Source: Thysanoteuthis rhombus
Lineage: Eukaryota; Mollusca; Cephalopoda; Oegopsida; Thysanoteuthidae
NCBI GenBank assembly: GCA_963457665.1
Contig: OY735212.1
Location: 7,547,850-7,611,849, forward strand
Direction: 5' to 3'
Length of the DNA stretch: 64,000 nt
Shown here one piece after another: positions 58,678 to 64,000 of this stretch; position 1 is the first letter of the stretch; the number at the start of each line of letters is the position of its first letter. Made by a program: the position numbers and the translations under genes. A model generated the notes under the pieces. It saw only the letters and a program-made list of their open reading frames with translations. It searched no databases and was not told the DNA's origin.

Positions 58678-59120
58678 AACTGTCTGCCAAAACAGTTGCC
58701 AAAACTAAACATAGGATTCTTCAGTTTTCATGTTGGTCTGGCTGGCTATTAATGTAGGGCCAATGTACAGGCCACACTAATGGAGCTCAAGGGTTGAAAA
58801 TTTCAACATTTACACCTTATTATGACGAGAAAAAAAATAGTCTTTTTTTAGAGAAAATTCACTCCTTGATAGGTTTTTTAGCAGGGAGTTTAATTAGAAA
58901 TGTAAGTTTCCACTAAATTTATTGCCTGTTGGAGTGCTGCTTGATTTTCTTTTTTTATATTCAGACTTTTTCTTAGTGATCACTGCTCAAAAGAAGGGGA
59001 GAGAAGTAAACTATTCATTGATCACCCCTTTTTTTTCCAATTTTCCAGGTGATCACACCCAATCTGGTATGATGCCAAAAGATGCGATGGTTTCTATTGA
59101 ATCACTAACCAGACCTGTAT
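58678..59120 (+). repeat. Rep-A, copy 14 (full length)
   Basis: CATAGGATTCTTCAGTTTTC, GGCCACACTAATGGAGCTC, ATTGATCACCCC and ATCACTAACCAGACCTGTAT. Confidence 0.85.
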
Positions 59121-59489
59121 GTATAAATACATGATTGTATCTGAATGCTGTACGTGATCATGGTCATACAATCAGTGTGCGTGAAGTAGTGTAATATAGA
59201 GTGAAAATTTCAAACATCTAATTAATGATTAATGCACATTTGCCATTTGCATTACTTAATGGACTTCTATATTAGTTTTTGTCTGACAAGTGATTTTGAC
59301 TTCTTTGATCTGGAGCTTTATATTTCATCATTGCTTTTTGGGCTGATTTCAGACATTCGACTCTTTCTTTTGCCAAAGTCTCAAAAGCTATAATCCCAGA
59401 TGAAAGGTACTTTCAATATTTTTGGCATCTCATTCTGACTGAAAAAGTACATTTTTGACTTACAAGAATACATCAATCTTATATATGCC

Positions 59490-59645
59490 ACAGAGGTGTA
59501 GCAAGAGATTTAGTTGTTTTTTTTATCTCTTATTGTGGAGGGGGCTTGGCCCCTTGAGGAGCCTTTTCCAAGATTTAGTGAGATTTGATGAAAAAGGAAA
59601 ATTTACTGTAAATAGACATACACTATCACTTAATTGGTGAATAAC
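59490..59645 (+). repeat. Rep-F, copy 3 (longest)
   Basis: Contains GGGGCTTGGCCCCTTGAGGA and GAGATTTGATGAAAAAGG with A-CATACACTATCACTTAAT. A 14-bp direct repeat ATGCAATTCATGTA lies just beyond, at about 59672 and 59759. Confidence 0.55.
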
Positions 59646-59833
59646 AACCCCCAAGGCTGAAATATTATTCATGCAATTCATGTATGCATTGGCAGAGCAA
59701 GGGAGCAGCTCACCCCAGAGGGGTTGACAATGAATTGACTGCCTAAGAATAATTATTTATGCAATTCATGTACACAGAAATATATACTTCTTATTGTATA
59801 GAGTCAGTTGAAATGCAGTGAGTTAATTGAAAT

Positions 59834-60097
59834 TCATGAAGCTCTCAGTGACTTCTCTCCATAGGTGAGTGACTCAACTTCATCCTCAACTATATCTTTG
59901 ATCTGCCATTCTTCCTCATACAGCATCTCTTTGGAAGTAAATTTATATCTATAAGTGTATATGTGTGTTCTAGAGGTTCTCTTTTGGTTTTGATTCCTAT
60001 CAGCTGCCGTGTTCAAATATATGTATGAATATTGCCGCTCAGTCCAATTCATCTTGGAGTCTGGTTTATCCGTTTCTATCTGATTAATATTTTCCAC
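59834..60097 (-). other. Unassigned 87-codon open frame
   Basis: The minus frame is charged and balanced (FTSKEMLYEEEWQIKD, VEDEVESL) and unlike the AT-run frames. No domain was recognised and no good splice pair was established. It may be debris of an unknown element. Confidence 0.25.
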
Positions 60098-60394
60098 CTT
60101 TCACAGATTACAAGTTTTAGGTGAATTTTTTCCTCGCTATACCTAGTCATCCATCTAAAGGTATTTGATACTTACGGCTTTAATATAATATTTTTCATAG
60201 AATTGTTTGTATATACCTAAACATCAATCTATTTGTTCATCTTCCTATTGATCTGCAAAGATCTAGACACAGATAAGTGTATTCTCCAAACATTGTATAG
60301 AAAATAATTAGCTTTTTCTTGTTAGGTCTGTTCAAAACAGTCAGTATGAGATCAACATTCACTAAGAGTGATATGCTTTAATTTAATCTCTTGA

Positions 60395-60810
60395 GATCAT
60401 CATCACCATCAGTCTTTTAGCATCCATCATTTGACAAAGACCTTCTCCAAGATTTGCCAGACCTCTCTATCACGGGCATAACGGATCGAATGAACTTGTC
60501 TAATTGGCCATGCCAGGTCATATTTTGCTGGCCACAGTTTCACTATGATCTGTGGGGGTCCAAGTTGTGAGTTGTGATGTTCAGTGGTTATCTGACATTC
60601 TTGCAACATGGCCAGCCCATTGTCATTTGACTTTTCTAATTGTTTCCTATGATATATCTGAGCCTTGTTTATTTTCTAATATACTTTTTGTGATCTCCCT
60701 TTGTGAATTTGCTTATGATTCTCTCCAGCACGTTACATGGTTCTCAGTTTGCAGTTTGAGGGTCAATCTTTTGATTGAATTCCATGTTTCAGCTTCATAG
60801 GTGACTATCT
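60395..60810 (-). mobile_element. RTE-type LINE 3' end (longest of the group)
   Basis: Reversed landmarks: ATCATCATCACCATCAGTC (tail), GACAAAGACCTTCTCCAAGA, CTCTATCACGGGCATAACG, CATGCCAGGTCATATTT, GTGAGTTGTGATGTTCAGTG, TTGCAACATGGCCAGCCCAT and TTACATGGTTCTCAG. On the minus strand this gives an RTE QWAGHVARM-like tail with stops. Confidence 0.8.
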
Positions 60811-62670
60811 GCGAGATGCATTTGGGATGAAAATGCTTTTTCTTTGATCTTTGATATTAACTGCATTGAATAACATATTAACCCTTTGATTCTTATATCT
60901 ACTCTCATTTTTCAGACAAATTCATCATTCTATTTTCCCAGAACTTTCCAAGCAAAGAACTGCTCTACATTAAATGAATTCTGCAAAGACCAAAGTTAAT
61001 GATGAGCAGATAAGTGAAAACCTTCCAGCTATTAGCCCCATCACCAAACAAATACAGTGAATTCAAATTACGAATTGTAATTTTCGTTATATAAAATCAT
61101 AAACAAAAATCTGATAAATAAAAGCATTGTACAAAATTTCCAATCTAAATATCACTTTGTTGATGTCACTTGCTTCCCAAGCCTCTAAATAGTATAGACT
61201 CTTTCTGGTCTACTGATACTGACATTTACAACTAACAACTAGTGATAAATTACCTTTTGAACCTAGAAGTACCGTCAATTTTTTTAGACAGGGTTCTTAA
61301 TATGGAGCATCTTATTGGTAATAGGGGACAAAGGTCCTTGATTACGTGTTATAGAATGAACCATGATTTAAGACACTGGGAAATCTATGAAAACATGTTG
61401 CCGATAGTGGTACATCTCTGGCAATAATTATTTTTGTGATTTGAATTGTGATATTGATATCTTCCTTGAATGAACATTCATTCCTTCTGAAAGAATTCAA
61501 TTTGACCAATTACCTTTTTTTATTTGAAACTAGACATTTATAAATATTTATGTGTTTGTAAAGGTCATAATACAATTATTCTGTTTTCACTGACAGTTCA
61601 TTCAATTGATCTTTTACAATATTGTTTTGTAATTCAAAATTTAACATTTATAATTTGATTGAAGATATATGTCTTGCTTGTCATTCTTGTGTTTATATCT
61701 ATTATCATTTTGATTGAACTGATATCCAAACAATATACAAACAAATACATACACAATGAATATTCAATCTCCACAAAAGATTTAATTGGAGAATTTATCA
61801 AGGCAAAATCTAACCAATCCATTTAGATTAATAATCTTTCTTAACGTGAAAATTCATATTTTATGGCATTCACACTACCACCACTACAGTCATTATAGAA
61901 ACATACAATTTGGATTTACTCTTATGGAATATAATGTTTTTTCTTCTTTAAATAATCCGGGATGTTTTCTGTCAATAGCTGTCTTTGATTGATCTTATTA
62001 GGAGCAGTAGCTATTTGAACCATAGTTTGTCATTATGGAAGGAACTTATATTTGATGACTCCCTTTGTCCAGTGTCACAAGAGGCTGACAACAAACAAAA
62101 TAGGGAATGAGATGTAGGGTTAACAGGGCTCTTGTGGAGATTCAACGGGACTACCCAGCCAGAAGTGGATTATAAGAAATTGCTTATGTAGAATAAGATG
62201 GAAGAATAATAATGGCTGGACCGAATCATGTGGTCGCCATCTCTACCTCGTAACAACTTCTCAAGTAGAAGGTAAAAAAAAAATGTTTTGAATTATTCAT
62301 CATTTGAAATGTGTATATTGAGAGGAGTGTTCTGTTACTCTTTCTGCTTTTCTCTGATGTTATAGATTAATCTGAGTTTCATTAGCCTGAAAAGGAAGTT
62401 AATACGACAGATACCAAGTTGTAAATAAACAAAAATTATATCAAATAATAAAGGAACAGAAAAATACAGATCATTAAGCAACAAAATAATATCAAAAAAA
62501 AAAACAAGCTCTCATCATAAACATATAAGTTAATAAAACAGCAAGTTTTTCTTTCCTCAATCAAAAATGCAAGAATTGTATAAGACAAACATAGAAGAAA
62601 AAAGAAAATACATTTCTTTTTTCTATTAGATTTAATGCAAGAAATAATGCATTAAAGATATATTACAATT
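60811..62670. other. No gene recognised
   Basis: 62050-62280 is somewhat GC-richer (GGGACTACCCAGCCAGAAG, ATGTGGTCGCCATC) but matched nothing else in the window. Being downstream of the 62807-63001 exon, it should be intron. Confidence 0.4.
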
Positions 62671-62671
62671 A

Positions 62672-62745
62672 TACATATATATATATATATATACATATAT
62701 ATATTCTCATATCTATATATATATATATGTATATATATATATGTA
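62672..62745. repeat. (TA)n/(TATG)n tract beside the CCP exon
   Basis: It starts about 60 bp below the donor site of the 62807-63001 exon. Confidence 0.9.
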
Positions 62746-62806
62746 TGTGTATATACATTTATGTATAAAGTACTATATGTATTTATTTTAAAAATATGTT
62801 ACTTAC

Positions 62807-63001
62807 GAGTACAAGTCATATTAGGACCAACCCAAACGTCACCTCCGACACACCATGCTCGGAGCACACTATCTCTTCTAGCTGTGAAGCCATCTTTACA
62901 CCGATACTCAAGCATGTGACCAACAGGGTATGTCTTCTGCGTTTCAGGTCCATCATGTTCTGCATGATGCACCTTCGGAGGATCCTGACATTCGTTCTTT
63001 T
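62807..63001 (-). CDS. CCP/sushi-module exon (upstream of the two)
   Basis: A single 195-bp exon encodes one complete complement-control-protein module. The acceptor reads ...ATTGCAG just above 63001 and the donor is GTAAGT at 62806-62801. Both boundaries fall after codon position 1 (phase 1-1), the usual symmetrical CCP exon. Four cysteines are in the expected order (NEC, YRC, AWC, MTC), with a Tyr before Cys2 and a Trp (VWVG) between Cys3 and Cys4. CCP modules are extracellular beta-sandwiches with Cys1-Cys3 and Cys2-Cys4 disulfides, found in complement regulators, selectin-like and adhesion proteins. The minus-strand frame stays open through both splice sites, so the boundaries rest on consensus and phase. 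Host gene identity, and how many modules it has, cannot be told from here. There is no start codon or signal peptide in this exon. Confidence 0.88.
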
Positions 63002-63379
63002 CTGCAATATTGTAAGTGCAAGTCTTATAGAGAAAAAAATAGATAGATTCTCCCAAGTTTTGCCTGCACCAAAATTTTCCACGGAATTGTCAGAAAATTT
63101 TGTGGAATGTAAAGAAAGATAAGGCCAGAAGTATCAAGGAACTAAATCTATTTTGCTTACTTATAAGTTTTTTTGCTATTCATTCAGAATAATCTCTTAA
63201 AGATCATGAAACCAAAGCCATTTTGTAATTTTGATGGAATATCATTTGCTAAGATATTTACTTTGTTTTGTAGGAGTGGAGTAAATTGAGGTTCTACAAT
63301 TCAAACATTATATCCACAATGTCCTACGGCTGAAAAACCTGACAACTCAAGACTCCCCAGGAGAAGAAATTGGATACTT

Positions 63380-63650
63380 TTGACACCAAATGCCTGCATT
63401 AAATCATAGGCAGTGAGGACTATGTATCAAGTTGAGAGGTCAAGGGAAGATCACAATGGTTCTCCATATCAACTCGGTTTGCAGACTGCTGGCTCAGGCT
63501 TGTCTTGAGGCTCCCTATAAGACCTACAAATCAAGCCATCAAATGGATGCTAAAAGGCCGAAGAAAGAGAGGATGACCCCAAAGTTGAGCTGGCAACAGA
63601 TTGCGGGGAGGGATCTTTGATGGATCAACAGAAGATGGAATGGCACCATT
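63380..63650 (+). mobile_element. Possible LINE 3' remnant (clade uncertain)
   Basis: The plus strand reads RPKKERMTPKLSWQQIAGRDL, then a stop and WINRRWNG. This resembles the RP--RW-------LSW--A---A-DR--WR tail common to several LINE clades. It is weak and lies upstream of the CCP exon in gene orientation. Confidence 0.35.
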
Positions 63651-64000
63651 AGACTGACTGAATATCATACATGATGGAGCACTTCAACTGTTCTATACGT
63701 TGCACAGCATGAAATGGCCGATGTTAAGAAATTTTGGTTATTTGGTCAGTTTCAAAATCTTGCCATTCAAAATCAGGGTTTTGTCTTTGAGGCTAGAGCC
63801 TCACCAATGTATGCAAATACAGAACTTATTTTTCAGTTTCTCTAATACTATAATCATTACACTTTTTTTCTTAAAGAATACAAATTTTTTTCTTTTGCCA
63901 TAGCCAATATAACATTTCTTCGTTTCATTTTGAATTTCTGTTATAAAGTTATATACTTTTGGGTCATTATAGATCAGTAAAAAGTCTCTTATACGCTTGT

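Noticed and set aside
1-64000. CRISPR array, operon or other prokaryotic feature
   Set aside because: None seen; introns, LINEs and tRNA-derived repeats indicate a eukaryote.

Overview
The window reads as AT-rich nuclear DNA of an animal, most likely an invertebrate. The reasons are spliced complement-control-protein (CCP/sushi) exons with GT-AG sites, tRNA-derived Pol III elements, RTE- and CR1-type LINE debris, Tc1 and hAT transposon remnants, and dozens of long (TA)n tracts. There is no bacterial-style gene organisation. I could not name the species or phylum. Most long open frames are (TA)n tracts read as Ile-Tyr runs, or pieces of transposons.

Only two segments look like host coding sequence. 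Both are complete four-cysteine CCP modules on the minus strand, each encoded by one phase 1-1 exon: 62807-63001 (195 bp, upstream) and 11227-11406 (180 bp, downstream). If they are neighbours in one gene, the intron between them is 51.4 kb. The window would then lie mostly inside the intron of a multi-CCP secreted or membrane protein gene that runs right to left and continues beyond both edges.

The rest is layered mobile DNA. 1-11 kb: hAT transposase tail, LINE 3' end, a head-to-head tRNA-like element, a 205-bp hAT MITE with a perfect 8-bp target duplication, and a tRNA-related SINE. 11-30 kb: the downstream CCP exon, two palindromic tRNA-core elements, a Penelope-like inverted repeat, and several unnamed repeat families. 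30-42 kb: a foldback element, a dense cluster of (TA)n tracts, two more palindromic elements, a decayed Tc1 transposase, a small Stowaway-like MITE, and a 101-bp sequence present twice with no difference. 42-64 kb: RTE reverse transcriptase and 3' ends, seven same-orientation copies of a ~440-bp unnamed repeat (Rep-A), a 145-bp-period repeat, a pogo-like MITE, a hammerhead-ribozyme-like sequence at 51142-51197, a CR1-like LINE tail, a tRNA-Met-like SINE and the upstream CCP exon.

The best candidates for something undescribed are: (1) a family of palindromes about 280-460 bp long with long inverted arms, (TA)n at one or both ends and, in four of five copies, a tRNA-like core; (2) the type I hammerhead-like fold at 51.1 kb; (3) the invariant 101-bp duplicate. 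All family assignments come from reading the sequence; no database search was run.
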